Source: Sphingomonadales bacterium 12-68-11 (GTDB lineage Bacteria > Pseudomonadota > Alphaproteobacteria > Sphingomonadales > Sphingomonadaceae). From it: a stretch of DNA of 64,000 nt. The notes under the pieces are model-generated. The model did not search any database. It saw nothing but the letters and a program-made list of their open reading frames with translations, and was not told the origin of the DNA. A program made the translations under genes and the position numbers. Location of the stretch: assembly GCA_002279825.1 (NCBI GenBank), contig NCCV01000001.1, forward strand, positions 124,001-188,000. Reading direction: 5' to 3'. Each line of letters starts with the position of its first letter. Position 1 is the stretch's first letter. Shown piece after piece: positions 35,952-44,044 of the stretch.

Positions 35952-36769
35952 AGCATGTCCGCTATCGAGGTGTGCGGGGGCAGGTCCACCCGCGCGATGT
36001 CGTTTTCCGCCGGGAAGCCTTGCAGCACCAGCGGATCGTGCCCGGGGATCAGGTGATCGAGCGAGCCGCCCGCCAGGGCCAGCGCGCGCTGCTGGGCGCG
36101 CGCATAGTCCGGCTGGTCGATGAAGATCGGGAAGGCGAGCCCGCGCGTGACATTAGCGTAGAGGTGCGCGGCATCGCTGGCGAGCACCACCGTGCCGCGC
36201 GCGGTCTCGCAGCACACCACTTGCAGCCCGGCGGTGTGGCCGCTCGCCAGGCGCAGGCCGATGCCGGGCGCGAACTCGGCGTCGCCATCATGGAACACCA
36301 CGTGATCGCGGTAGAGCTTGCGCACCAGGTCCGCAACCGGCTCGCCGTCGAACGGCGCGCGGGTCGCGCGGTCGAGCACGCGGCGGCTGGTAGCGAAGGC
36401 CAGTTCGGCGTCCTGGACGTGGAAGCGGGCATTCGGGAACAGGCTGAGCGAGCCGGCGTGATCGTAATGCAGGTGCGTCAGGATCACGTCCTCGACCGAC
36501 AAGTGGTCGATCCCGGCATCGCGCAGCCCTTCGATCACCGGGCGGGTGATAGTGCGCCCGCGCGCCACCGCCGCCGCCTCGCCGAAGCCGGTGTCTACGA
36601 TGACAGGTGGGAGGGACCCGGTTTCGTCATCGGCCCGGTGGATCGCCCAGACGTAGTAGTCGAGCGGCATCGGCAGGTCGTGGTCGTCGACCGGGGCGGC
36701 GAAGTTGTCGCCCGCCGGACGTTCGTGCCGGGCGTAGCGGATCGCGTCGATGCGGGTGACGGGCGGCAC
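35948..36769 (-). CDS. Metallo-beta-lactamase-fold hydrolase (N-acyl-homoserine-lactonase-like)
   Basis: Predicted 273-residue metallo-hydrolase. The zinc motif HLHYDH places His99, His101, Asp103 and His104; further ligands are in the SGHTAG (about 198-204), ASDAAH and C-terminal GHDP. This pattern (HxHxDH with the shorter spacing of lactonases) is closest to AHL-lactonase/MBL hydrolases; quorum quenching is possible but a role in hydrolysing pathway lactones or thioesters is equally likely here. Start is GTG at 36769. Downstream HIBADH overlaps. Confidence 0.78.
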   Translation of the reverse strand: MPPVTRIDAIRYARHERPAGDNFAAPVDDHDLPMPLDYYVWAIHRADDETGSLPPVIVDTGFGEAAAVARGRTITRPVIEGLRDAGIDHLSVEDVILTHLHYDHAGSLSLFPNARFHVQDAELAFATSRRVLDRATRAPFDGEPVADLVRKLYRDHVVFHDGDAEFAPGIGLRLASGHTAGLQVVCCETARGTVVLASDAAHLYANVTRGLAFPIFIDQPDYARAQQRALALAGGSLDHLIPGHDPLVLQGFPAENDIARVDLPPHTSIADML

Positions 36770-36775
36770 TACACC

Positions 36776-36870
36776 CCCTCCCCTTCAGGGGAGGGGGCCG
36801 GGGGGCGGGGGTTGTCGGGCAATGGCGTGACATCCCCCTCTCCCAACCCTCTCCCCTGAAGGGGAGAGGG
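36776..36870. repeat. Palindromic repeat (CCCCTTCAGGGG type)
   Basis: Two related hairpins, CCCTCCCCTTCAGGGGAGGG near 36777-36796 and CCCTCTCCCC/GGGGAGAGGG near 36847-36870, bracket a 50-bp centre. The element fills the gap between the P450 stop and the MBL start in the operon and may modulate mRNA stability or termination. Confidence 0.65.
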
Positions 36871-36872
36871 CT

Positions 36873-38057
36873 TCATTGGGCGAACTTCAGCATGACCGGC
36901 TGGCGGATCGGGCCGTGGCCGACGGTGGTCATCCACGGCTCGTAAGGCCCGGCGATCTCGATGCTTTCCACTTGCGCCACGATCGCGCCGAGCAGCGCAT
37001 TGGCCTCCATGGTCGCCAGCGTGCGGCCGACGCAGCCGTGGACCCCGTAGCCCCAGCCGAGCGAATGGCGGGTGTCGCGATCGATGCGGTAGGCGTGCGG
37101 ATCGTCCCAGTAGCGCGGATCGCGGTTGGCGGCGGCGAACATCAGCCCGCAGCGGGTGCCGGCCGGGATCACCAGATCGTCGATCTCGACATCTACGGTG
37201 GCGATGCGGCCGGCCATGCGGCTGGGGCTATCCCAGCGCAGCGATTCGTCGAACGCGGCACGGACCTTCCTGGGCTCGGCGCGCAGCTTGGCGTATTCCT
37301 CGGGGAACTCGGCCCAGGCTCGCAAGGCATTGGCCATGGTAATGAAAGTGGTATCCGCCCCGGCGCTGAGCACGGTCTGGAGCAGCAGCTTGGCTTCGGC
37401 GAGGGTGACCTGCCCGGTGTCAGAGGCCGCGTAGATCGTCTCGCCGATGCCCGCGGGATCGAGCGCCGAACGCTCGCACTGGGTCTCGAGCCATTGGAAG
37501 ACCGCCGAATAATCGCGGCTCATCGCCTGGTCGAACAGCGCGCCCGGCGGGCCCATGGTGGCCCAGACCATTTCGGAGAAGCCGTGCATATGCTCGCGTC
37601 CTTCCTCGGGCAGGCCGAGGATGTCGGGCAGCACCTGGAACACGTAAGCCTGAGTCACTTCGCCGACCGCATCGACGGGTTCGCCGGCCCTGGCACGCAG
37701 GCGGGCCAGCAGCTCCTGCGCGCGCATCTCGAAGATGTCGGCGATGCGTTCGAGCGCGCGCGGGCTGAGGGCGTCGGCGATGACCTTGCGCATCTGGGTG
37801 TGGCGCGGCGGGTCATCGGTGAGGAGGATCTCGGGGCGCGGGCTGGTGGGATCGTGCCACGGGCGGCTGGTGCTGGAGAAGCGCTTCCAGTCGAGCAGGC
37901 CGTTGCTGACATGCTCGTGCCGCGCGATCATCACGGTGCCGTCGGCCAAGCGCACCGCCGGGGCGAACTCGCGAAGCGCGTCGTCGACTTCGCGGGCATC
38001 GATCACACACTCGGGGGTGAAGATGTCGAGCGGGTAGTCGGGGATGTCCCTGCTCAC
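36873..38057 (-). CDS. Cytochrome P450
   Basis: Predicted 394-residue soluble bacterial P450 monooxygenase. The I-helix AGADTT is at 232-237, ExxR (ESLR) at 271-274, and the haem signature GWGYGVHGCVG places the proximal Cys342; the usual Phe seven residues before Cys is Trp. The product will need electrons from a ferredoxin and reductase; a ferredoxin-reductase-like gene is at 54.8 kb but no ferredoxin was seen. GTG start at 38057 with GGAGG upstream. Substrate unknown, but the operon of GMC oxidase, MBL hydrolases and dehydrogenase points to breakdown of an organic compound. Confidence 0.92.
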   Translation of the reverse strand: MSRDIPDYPLDIFTPECVIDAREVDDALREFAPAVRLADGTVMIARHEHVSNGLLDWKRFSSTSRPWHDPTSPRPEILLTDDPPRHTQMRKVIADALSPRALERIADIFEMRAQELLARLRARAGEPVDAVGEVTQAYVFQVLPDILGLPEEGREHMHGFSEMVWATMGPPGALFDQAMSRDYSAVFQWLETQCERSALDPAGIGETIYAASDTGQVTLAEAKLLLQTVLSAGADTTFITMANALRAWAEFPEEYAKLRAEPRKVRAAFDESLRWDSPSRMAGRIATVDVEIDDLVIPAGTRCGLMFAAANRDPRYWDDPHAYRIDRDTRHSLGWGYGVHGCVGRTLATMEANALLGAIVAQVESIEIAGPYEPWMTTVGHGPIRQPVMLKFAQ

Positions 38058-38066
38058 GCTTTTCCT

Positions 38067-38134
38067 CCGTTCGCCTCGAGCGAAGTCGAGAGGCCTTGGC
38101 CCGAGCGTGTCTCGACTTCGCTCGACACGAACGG
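38067..38134. repeat. Palindromic repeat, family D (copy 1)
   Basis: Left arm CCGTTCGCCTCGAGCGAAGT... and right arm ...ACTTCGCTCGACACGAACGG are near reverse complements. It sits between the MBL stop at 38149 and the P450 ribosome site, whose CGGAGG overlaps the first bases of the repeat. Second copy at 42026-42090. Confidence 0.75.
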
Positions 38135-38148
38135 ATGCTGCACAACGT

Positions 38149-39054
38149 TCACAGCCCCAACCCCCGGAACCACACTTCGCCCGCGCCATCGCGGACCATG
38201 TGCCCGGCGGTGGGTTCGGCGAAGTGCGCGCCGATCACCATGACGCCGCTGTCGGCATAGGTCTCGACGAAGCCCATGCGGGTGGCCCGCCCCGCCTCCT
38301 GGTCCATGTCGAAGGTCGCGGGGCGGTGCGGCATGGCGCATTGCATCGGGTGGTGCATCAGGTCGCCGGTGATGACCGCTTCCTCGCCTTTGGAGGAAAG
38401 GCGAACATGGACGTGGCCCGGAGTATGGCCGTGGCTCGGCTCGCACCAGATGCGCCAGTCGGGTCCCTGCGCGATCGTGTGATCGGCGTCGATGAACTGG
38501 GCCATGCCGGCCGCCACGATCGGATCGACGCATTCGATCAGGTGGGTGTCGGTGTGGTGGCCGTCGAAGCGGATCGTTTGCTGCCAGGCCTGGTATTCGG
38601 TGCGCCCGAACAGGTAGCGGGCATTGGGGAAGGTCGGCTTGTATTCGCCGCTCTCGGGATCCTTGTAGGTGTTCCAGCCGACGTGGTCGAAGTGCAGGTG
38701 CGTGCACATGACGGTATCGACGTCATGACGGCTGATTCCGAGGCTTTCGAGGTCTTCGAGGAAGCCCTCCGGAAGATCGCAGAACACATCGAAGTCCCGC
38801 TCCCGCCCGGCGCCGATGCAGGAGTCGACCACGATCACGCGATCGGGGGCCTGCACCACGAAACCCTGGAAGTTCATCCGCTGACGCCCGTCCGGCGTCG
38901 CGTAGTGCGGGTGCAGCCATTCGAGCGCGATCACCTCCTCGGGCGTCGCGTCGGGCATGGTCATGTGGATGTCGTCCTGGAAGTCCCACAGCTCGACCAC
39001 GCGGGTGACGGTCATGTCGCCCACCTGCCAGGATTTCATGTGTTCCTTCGCCAT
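38149..39054 (-). CDS. Metallo-beta-lactamase-fold hydrolase
   Basis: Predicted 301-residue metallo-hydrolase. HLHFDH places His119, His121, Asp123 and His124; PSHGHTPGH and TGDLMHHP supply further ligands. The HxHxDH and GHTPGH spacing, and length near 300, fit MBL hydrolases such as quorum-quenching lactonases, parathion hydrolase-like and thioesterase members. It is the second gene of the operon after the GMC oxidase, 10 bp away. Start ATG 39054 has GGGAGAGG upstream. Confidence 0.82.
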   Translation of the reverse strand: MAKEHMKSWQVGDMTVTRVVELWDFQDDIHMTMPDATPEEVIALEWLHPHYATPDGRQRMNFQGFVVQAPDRVIVVDSCIGAGRERDFDVFCDLPEGFLEDLESLGISRHDVDTVMCTHLHFDHVGWNTYKDPESGEYKPTFPNARYLFGRTEYQAWQQTIRFDGHHTDTHLIECVDPIVAAGMAQFIDADHTIAQGPDWRIWCEPSHGHTPGHVHVRLSSKGEEAVITGDLMHHPMQCAMPHRPATFDMDQEAGRATRMGFVETYADSGVMVIGAHFAEPTAGHMVRDGAGEVWFRGLGL

Positions 39055-39064
39055 GTCCTCTCCC

Positions 39065-40741
39065 TCAGGCCGCTTTGCGGCTCTTCTTGGCACTCGTTTT
39101 GCCCGATCGCGCCACGCTCTCCGGCGGCAGCTCAGCTGCCTGCAGCGGCGGCTTGCCGAGGACGAAGTCGGCGGCGCGCTCGCCGATCATCACGCAGGGC
39201 GCGTTGGTGTTGCCGCCGATCACCGTCGGCATGACCGACGCGTCGGCGATGCGCAGGCCCTGGATGCCGTTCACGCGCAGCTGCGGATCGACCACGGCAC
39301 CCGCGTCCGAACCCATGCGGCAGGTGCCGACCGGGTGGTGGACGGTGTAGCCGGTCTCGCGGATGTATTTGTCGAGCGCCTCGTCGCTCTGCACATCGGC
39401 GCCCGGCGCGAACTCGGTGCCGTGGTACTGGGCGAAAGGTTCGGTGGCGAAGGCGGCGCGGGCGATGCGCAGCGCGCGGATCAGCGGCTTGATGTCGTCC
39501 GGGTGCTCCAGCAAGTGCGGGTCGATCAGCGGCGCGGCCTCGGCGTCGGGACTGGCGAGGCGCACGGTGCCGCGGCTCTTGGGGTACAGCGCGACCGGGC
39601 TGATCGCGTAGCCGTGCCCGACCGGGAACGGGATCCGGGGATTGGTCAGCCGCCTGGCCGGCTGGAACACGAACTGCACGTCGGGCTTGGCCAGGCTCGG
39701 GTCGGTGCGCAGGAAGGCGACGCTCTCGAATACGTTGCCGGCGAGCGGCCCGGTGCGGGTCAGCAGGTACTGGAGCCCGTAGAACAGGTTGCGCGGCACG
39801 GTCGGCCACGACCAGCCGTAACTGGTCGTGTCGCGCGTCTCCATGTGCAGCGGGCTGGCTACATGGTCCTGGTAGTTCTCGCCGACGCCGGGGAGATCGC
39901 GGACCACCTCGATGCCCATGGCCTTGAGGTGCGCGGCCGGGCCGATGCCGCTGAGCAGCAGGATCTGAGGGGTCTGCACGGTGCCGGCTGAGAGGATCAC
40001 CTCGAGGCGTGCCCAGATCCGGCGGCCGTCGGTCAGCTCGACCCCGGTGGCGCGCCCGTTCTCGACGGTCACGCGCGCAACTTTGGCGTCGGTCTGAATA
40101 TGGATGTTGCCGTGCGCCAGCGCCGGGCGGAGCATGGCCTTGGCGGTCGTTTCGCGCAGGCCGTCGCGCAGCAGCCCCTGGCGGCGGCCGTAGCCTTCGG
40201 AATTGGCGCCGTTGAAGTCCGGGCAGGCAGGAAATTGCAGCGCCGCAAGCGCGTCCATGAACGCGTAGTTCAGCGCGTTGGGGTTCTCCACCAGCTTGAC
40301 GTTCACCGGGCCGTGCGCGCCGTGGAACACGCTTTCGGGGAAATCCTCGTTGTGCTCGGTGCGGGTGAAGTAGGGCAGCACTTCGGCGTAGGACCAGCCG
40401 GTCGCGCCGCCGTCGGACCAGTCGTCGTAATCGGTCGGGTGGCCGCGGAAATAGACCATGCCGTTGATCGAGCCCGAACCGCCGACCACGCGCCCGCGCG
40501 GCACCGGGATCTCGCGCCCGGCCATGCCGGGTTGCGGCACGGTCTTGAACCGCCAGTTGGTCGCCTGGCGCCCGATCGCCGCCGCGACGAAGCTGGGCAC
40601 GTGGATGAACGGATGGGTGTCCTGCCCGCCGGCCTCGATCACGCAAGTCGTGCGGTTCGCGGCCTCGCCCAACCGCGCCGCCAGCGCCGCGCCGGCCGAT
40701 CCCGCACCGACGACGATGTAGTCGAATTCCTCAGCCGGCAT
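39065..40741 (-). CDS. GMC-family oxidoreductase (choline dehydrogenase-like)
   Basis: Predicted 558-residue FAD enzyme. The dinucleotide motif VVGAGSAGAALAARL is at 11-25, followed by PRGRVVGGSGSINGMVYFRG (GMC signature 1), and a second signature GTVQTPQILLLSGIGP. The C-terminal active-site region HHPVGTCRMG has the catalytic His. Alcohol or choline oxidation to an aldehyde is the family activity; this specificity is unknown. First gene of the leftward operon GMC-MBL-P450-MBL-HIBADH. Confidence 0.92.
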   Translation of the reverse strand: MPAEEFDYIVVGAGSAGAALAARLGEAANRTTCVIEAGGQDTHPFIHVPSFVAAAIGRQATNWRFKTVPQPGMAGREIPVPRGRVVGGSGSINGMVYFRGHPTDYDDWSDGGATGWSYAEVLPYFTRTEHNEDFPESVFHGAHGPVNVKLVENPNALNYAFMDALAALQFPACPDFNGANSEGYGRRQGLLRDGLRETTAKAMLRPALAHGNIHIQTDAKVARVTVENGRATGVELTDGRRIWARLEVILSAGTVQTPQILLLSGIGPAAHLKAMGIEVVRDLPGVGENYQDHVASPLHMETRDTTSYGWSWPTVPRNLFYGLQYLLTRTGPLAGNVFESVAFLRTDPSLAKPDVQFVFQPARRLTNPRIPFPVGHGYAISPVALYPKSRGTVRLASPDAEAAPLIDPHLLEHPDDIKPLIRALRIARAAFATEPFAQYHGTEFAPGADVQSDEALDKYIRETGYTVHHPVGTCRMGSDAGAVVDPQLRVNGIQGLRIADASVMPTVIGGNTNAPCVMIGERAADFVLGKPPLQAAELPPESVARSGKTSAKKSRKAA

Positions 40742-40787
40742 TTAGCTCTCCCTTATGCACTTTGAGAGGGAGAACGGGGCTTGGCAA

Positions 40788-41180
40788 TCAGGTATCTCGT
40801 ACCCAAGCATCCTCAACTCGGTCACCACGCCAGCGCACTTCGAGAATGAACACGTCCATGAAGCTTGGGCACAGATGCCAGTGGCTTAGGACGGGATCAT
40901 TGTCCTCGTCTTCGGGTTCGCCGAGCAGGGCGACGAGGTCAGTGCGAGTCTTGCCGACTAGGCCAATCCGATAATTTAGGTCTGCGATCATGCCGCACCG
41001 AGTGTTGCCCCAAGTGTCAGCAGCTTTCCATTGCGCGGAGTTGAAGCTTCGAGGGAAGGTTGTTGTATAAGGGCCGCGAAACACCATAGACACGCAGGCC
41101 ACTGGCAATGCCAATATCGCTAACACGACAAGGGCGATCCCGATAACCCGTGTCGCTTTGCTGGTTTGATAACCCGACAT
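40788..41180 (-). CDS. Hypothetical membrane-anchored protein
   Basis: Predicted 130-residue protein: a single N-terminal hydrophobic helix (about 10-34, with a Cys near a lipobox-like LPVAC) and a soluble domain. Part of the latter, YRIGLVGKTRTDLVALLGEPE, resembles the SmpA/OmlA-like repeat (G.T...V..LLG.P). DNA is somewhat less GC-rich than neighbours. It lies between the citryl-CoA lyase gene and the GMC gene on the same strand. Confidence 0.5.
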   Translation of the reverse strand: MSGYQTSKATRVIGIALVVLAILALPVACVSMVFRGPYTTTFPRSFNSAQWKAADTWGNTRCGMIADLNYRIGLVGKTRTDLVALLGEPEDEDNDPVLSHWHLCPSFMDVFILEVRWRGDRVEDAWVRDT

Positions 41181-41201
41181 TTCGAAGTCCTACGAGTTTG
41201 G

Positions 41202-41984
41202 TCATTCCCCATCATACTCAATCGCCGCCGCCGCCGCGCCCGACAGGATAAACCCGATCGGCCGCTCGGCCTCCTCGGTCAGGTGCCCGATCAGCCCCGC
41301 CGTTCGGCACAGCAGGCCGATGCCCTTGAGCGCAGCGAGCGGAAATCCAAGGTCGAGCATGATCGAGGGGATCGCCGCGTTGACGTTGATCGGCAGGCTG
41401 CGGCCGATCGTCTCGGGCAGCGCGGCGCCGATCGCGCGCATCATCGCGACGTGCGGGCCGGAGACGCTGCGCTCGTCGGCGAGGCGCAGCAGGAGGTTAG
41501 CGCGGGGGTCGCCGCCAGAATGTTGCGGGTGGCCGAAGCCAGGGATCGCTTGCTTGGTGGCGCGCAGGCGCAGCACACCGTCCCTGGCCGCGTCCTCGGC
41601 GCTCACGCCGCGTTCCTTCGCGTCCGCCACGCACTCGGCGTAGAACTTGCCCGCCACCTCCGCGCTGCCCAGCACCACCGAGCCGCAGCCGAGCAGCCCG
41701 GCGGCGACCGCGCCTTGCAGGGCCTCGGGCGCCGCCGCGTAAGTCATCCGCGCGGCGACCACGCTCGGCACGAGGCCGTGCTCGGCGAGCGCGCAGAGCA
41801 CCGCGTTGAGGAAGAAGGCCTGCTCCTCGTTCGGCTCCTGTCCGGTGACGAGCAGCCAGAAGTAGCTGGAGAAATCCATCTTGCCGATGACCTCGGTCAT
41901 CAGGTCGCGCCCGCGCACGGTGATGCTGTCCGCGTCCGACGTGCAGATGGCGGTAAAAGGCGCGTCCTGCTTGCCGATGCGCAT
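41202..41984 (-). CDS. Citryl-CoA lyase-like (citrate synthase-fold) protein
   Basis: Predicted 260-residue soluble protein of the citrate synthase fold, short form found in citryl-CoA lyases. Landmarks are GFGHPQHSGGDPRANLLLRL (active-site His/Asp of the G.GH.....D type) and LPINVNAAIPSIMLDLGFPLAALKGIGLLCRTAGLIGHLTEEAERP (catalytic His/Asp and the C-terminal helices). Such enzymes cleave citryl-CoA or related 3-hydroxy-3-carboxyacyl-CoA thioesters to acetyl-CoA plus a keto acid, or act on malyl- or citramalyl-CoA-like substrates. It is divergent from a CoA transferase that could supply its thioester. Confidence 0.75.
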   Translation of the reverse strand: MRIGKQDAPFTAICTSDADSITVRGRDLMTEVIGKMDFSSYFWLLVTGQEPNEEQAFFLNAVLCALAEHGLVPSVVAARMTYAAAPEALQGAVAAGLLGCGSVVLGSAEVAGKFYAECVADAKERGVSAEDAARDGVLRLRATKQAIPGFGHPQHSGGDPRANLLLRLADERSVSGPHVAMMRAIGAALPETIGRSLPINVNAAIPSIMLDLGFPLAALKGIGLLCRTAGLIGHLTEEAERPIGFILSGAAAAAIEYDGE

Positions 41985-42025
41985 GGGTTTCTCCTCCGTG
42001 GGGGCTTGGCTTCAAGCACCCTACA

Positions 42026-42090
42026 CCGTTCGTGTCGAGCGAAGTCGAGACACCGCGCGCACGTGTCTCGACTTCGCTCGACCCGAACGG
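42026..42090. repeat. Palindromic repeat, family D (copy 2)
   Basis: CCGTTCGTGTCGAGCGAAGT... (42026-42053) and ...TCGACTTCGCTCGACCCGAACGG (42063-42090) are near-perfect inverted arms. It occupies the divergent gap between the citryl-CoA lyase-like and CoA transferase genes, so the shared promoter region is squeezed between the repeat and the starts. Confidence 0.8.
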
Positions 42091-42137
42091 CAAGGGGGGA
42101 ATGAATCCCCTAACGGGGCGGAAGGTGGGAGAGAAAG

Positions 42138-43259
42138 ATGGCCAAGCCGCTGGCAGGCATCCGCGTGCTCGACATGGGCACGTTCATCACCGGCCCGGCG
42201 GCGGGCATGCTGCTGGCGGACCTGGGCGCCGAAGTGATCAAGGTCGAAATGCCGGGCACGGGCGACCCGTTCCGCGCCTTCAAGGGCGATCTTTATTCGC
42301 CGCATTACCAGACCTACAACCGCAACAAGAAGTCGGTCGAGCTCAACACCAAGGAGCCGGCGGACCTCGCGGCGCTGGATGAGCTGGTGAAAACGGCGGA
42401 CGTGTTCATCCAGAACTTTCGCCCCGGCGTGGCCGAGCGGCTCGGGGTCGGGCCCGAGCGGCTGCAGGGGATCAACCCGCGGCTGATCTATTGCGGCATC
42501 TCGGGCTTCGGCAACGACGGGCCGTGGCAGGACCGGCCGGCGTTCGACACTGTCAGCCAGGCGGTGACCGGGTTCCTGCGCCTGCTGGTCAATCCCGCCA
42601 ATCCGCGCGTGGTGGGGCCGGCGATCGGTGACGCTGTAACGGGGTTCTATGGGGCGTTCGGGGTGGTCGCGGCGCTCTATGAGCGGGAGCGGACGGGCAA
42701 GGGTCGCCTCGTCGAAACCTCGATGTTCGAGGCGATGAGCCACTTCAACCTCGACGATTTCACCCATTACCTGTCGCAGGGCGAAGTGATGGGCCCGTGG
42801 TCGCGGCCGCATGTCAGCCAGAGCTACGTGTTCCAGTGCGCCGACGAGGGCTGGATCGCGCTGCACATGTCGAGCCCGCCCAAGTTCTGGGAGAACCTCG
42901 CCGGAGCGGTCGGAGAGCCGGACATGCTCCAGCGGCCCGAGTTCGAAAGCCGCCCGGCACGGATCGCGAACTACGAGAAAGTGGTCGAGTTCCTCGCCCC
43001 GATCTTTGCCAGGCAGCCGCGCGCCTATTGGGAGGAGCGTCTCGCCGCGCTCGAAGTTCCGCATTCGCCGGTCTATTCCTCGAAGGAGGTGGTCGAAGGC
43101 GAGCTGGCCAGGCACCACCGGCTGGTGGTCGAAGGCCAGGGCGCGCGCGGGACCTTTCGGACGATCCGCTTCCCGGTGCGCTTCGACGGCGAGATCGAGG
43201 ATAGCGTGGTGCCGCCGCCCGAGCTGGGGGCGGACAATGCCGGGGTGCTGGGGCGCTAG
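42138..43259 (+). CDS. Class III (CaiB/BaiF) CoA transferase
   Basis: Predicted 373-residue CoA transferase of family III (formyl-CoA/CaiB-type). MAKPLAGIRVLDMGTFITGPAAGMLLADLGAEVIKVEMPGTGDPFR is the conserved N-terminus, and IQNFRPGVAERLGVGPERLQGINPRLIYCGISGFGNDGP the next family block; the catalytic Asp should follow near 165-170 (RLVETSMFEAM). Forms a CoA thioester on a carboxylic acid without a thiolase. First gene of the rightward catabolic operon. GGGAGAG precedes the ATG. Confidence 0.93.
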   Translation: MAKPLAGIRVLDMGTFITGPAAGMLLADLGAEVIKVEMPGTGDPFRAFKGDLYSPHYQTYNRNKKSVELNTKEPADLAALDELVKTADVFIQNFRPGVAERLGVGPERLQGINPRLIYCGISGFGNDGPWQDRPAFDTVSQAVTGFLRLLVNPANPRVVGPAIGDAVTGFYGAFGVVAALYERERTGKGRLVETSMFEAMSHFNLDDFTHYLSQGEVMGPWSRPHVSQSYVFQCADEGWIALHMSSPPKFWENLAGAVGEPDMLQRPEFESRPARIANYEKVVEFLAPIFARQPRAYWEERLAALEVPHSPVYSSKEVVEGELARHHRLVVEGQGARGTFRTIRFPVRFDGEIEDSVVPPPELGADNAGVLGR

Positions 43260-43266
43260 ACTTCGG

Positions 43267-43290
43267 TCCTTCGAGACGCGTCTCGAAGGA
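43267..43290. repeat. Perfect 24-nt palindrome after the CoA transferase
   Basis: TCCTTCGAGACG followed immediately by its exact reverse complement, 7 bp after the stop of the CoA transferase gene. No T-run; may stabilise mRNA or attenuate transcription between the CoA transferase and VOC genes. Confidence 0.7.
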
Positions 43291-43368
43291 CGTTGCCCCA
43301 TGGCGCGGGTTTGTTAGACTGCGAACAGGGCGGCCGAAGCAGAGTCGGACCGTGACGGGAGAGACGCG

Positions 43369-43905
43369 ATGAGCACGCTGCCGAGCCGGCTGCACCACAC
43401 GGCCTATGTGACCAAGGACCTCGAGGCGACGCGCCACTTCTACGAGGATATCCTCGGCATCCCGCTCACCGCGACCTGGTGCGAGACCGACTTCCTGTTC
43501 GGCAAGGACCGCACGTATTGCCACTGCTTCTTCGAGATCGGCGACGGCAGCGCGCTGGCGTTCTTCCAGTTCGCCGACGCCGAGGACCAGGCCCAGTTCG
43601 GGCCCGAGATGCCCGCGACCCCGTTCGTGCATATCGCGCTCAACGTCGACCAGGAGACGCAGGCCGAGCTGGAGAAGCGGATCGAGGCAGCCGGCCTGCC
43701 GGTCACTTACACGCTCGAGCATGGCTATTGCCGGTCGGTCTATGTGGTCGATCCCAACGGGATGACGGTCGAGTTCACGTGCGACGATCCGCGCGCTGCA
43801 CTCGGCGCCGAGCAGCGACGCGCCGGCGCCCACGCCGAGCTTGCCCGCTGGCTCGCGGGCGACCACCGCACTAACAACGGCTTCCGCCACGACGAAGCGG
43901 CCTGA
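43369..43905 (+). CDS. VOC-family metalloenzyme (glyoxalase/dioxygenase fold)
   Basis: Predicted 178-residue protein of the vicinal oxygen chelate superfamily. The first betaalphabetabetabeta unit has LHHTAYVTKDLEATRHFYEDILGIPL (metal-ligand His), a second with TPFVHIALNVD, and the last DPNGMTVEFTC (ligand Glu). Family chemistry includes glyoxalase, dioxygenase and epimerase reactions. Position between CoA transferase and MetE-like genes in the same operon suggests a pathway role, but no substrate can be named. Confidence 0.85.
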   Translation: MSTLPSRLHHTAYVTKDLEATRHFYEDILGIPLTATWCETDFLFGKDRTYCHCFFEIGDGSALAFFQFADAEDQAQFGPEMPATPFVHIALNVDQETQAELEKRIEAAGLPVTYTLEHGYCRSVYVVDPNGMTVEFTCDDPRAALGAEQRRAGAHAELARWLAGDHRTNNGFRHDEAA

Positions 43906-43926
43906 GGGGCCCCAGAACAAAAACAC

Positions 43927-44019
43927 TCGTTATCGCGAGGAGCGTAGCGACGACGCGATCCAGGGCGGTGAAGCGCGGCCCTGGATTGCCGCGGGGCCTA
44001 CGGCCCCTCGCAATGACGA
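43927..44019. repeat. Palindromic repeat, family B (copy 2)
   Basis: TCGTTATCGCGAGG... (43927 onward) pairs with ...CCTCGCAATGACGA (to 44019); inner CGATCCAG/CTGGATTG arms match copy 1 at 2535-2621. It is inserted between the VOC gene and the first MetE-like gene within the rightward operon. Confidence 0.8.
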
Positions 44020-44044
44020 AGCCATAAAAAAGAGGAAGCCCCGA

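Noticed and set aside
35948..39054. The two MBL hydrolases as quorum-quenching lactonases
   Set aside because: Motifs allow this, but the operon context points to catabolism and no AHL synthase or LuxR was seen, so a specific lactonase call would over-reach.
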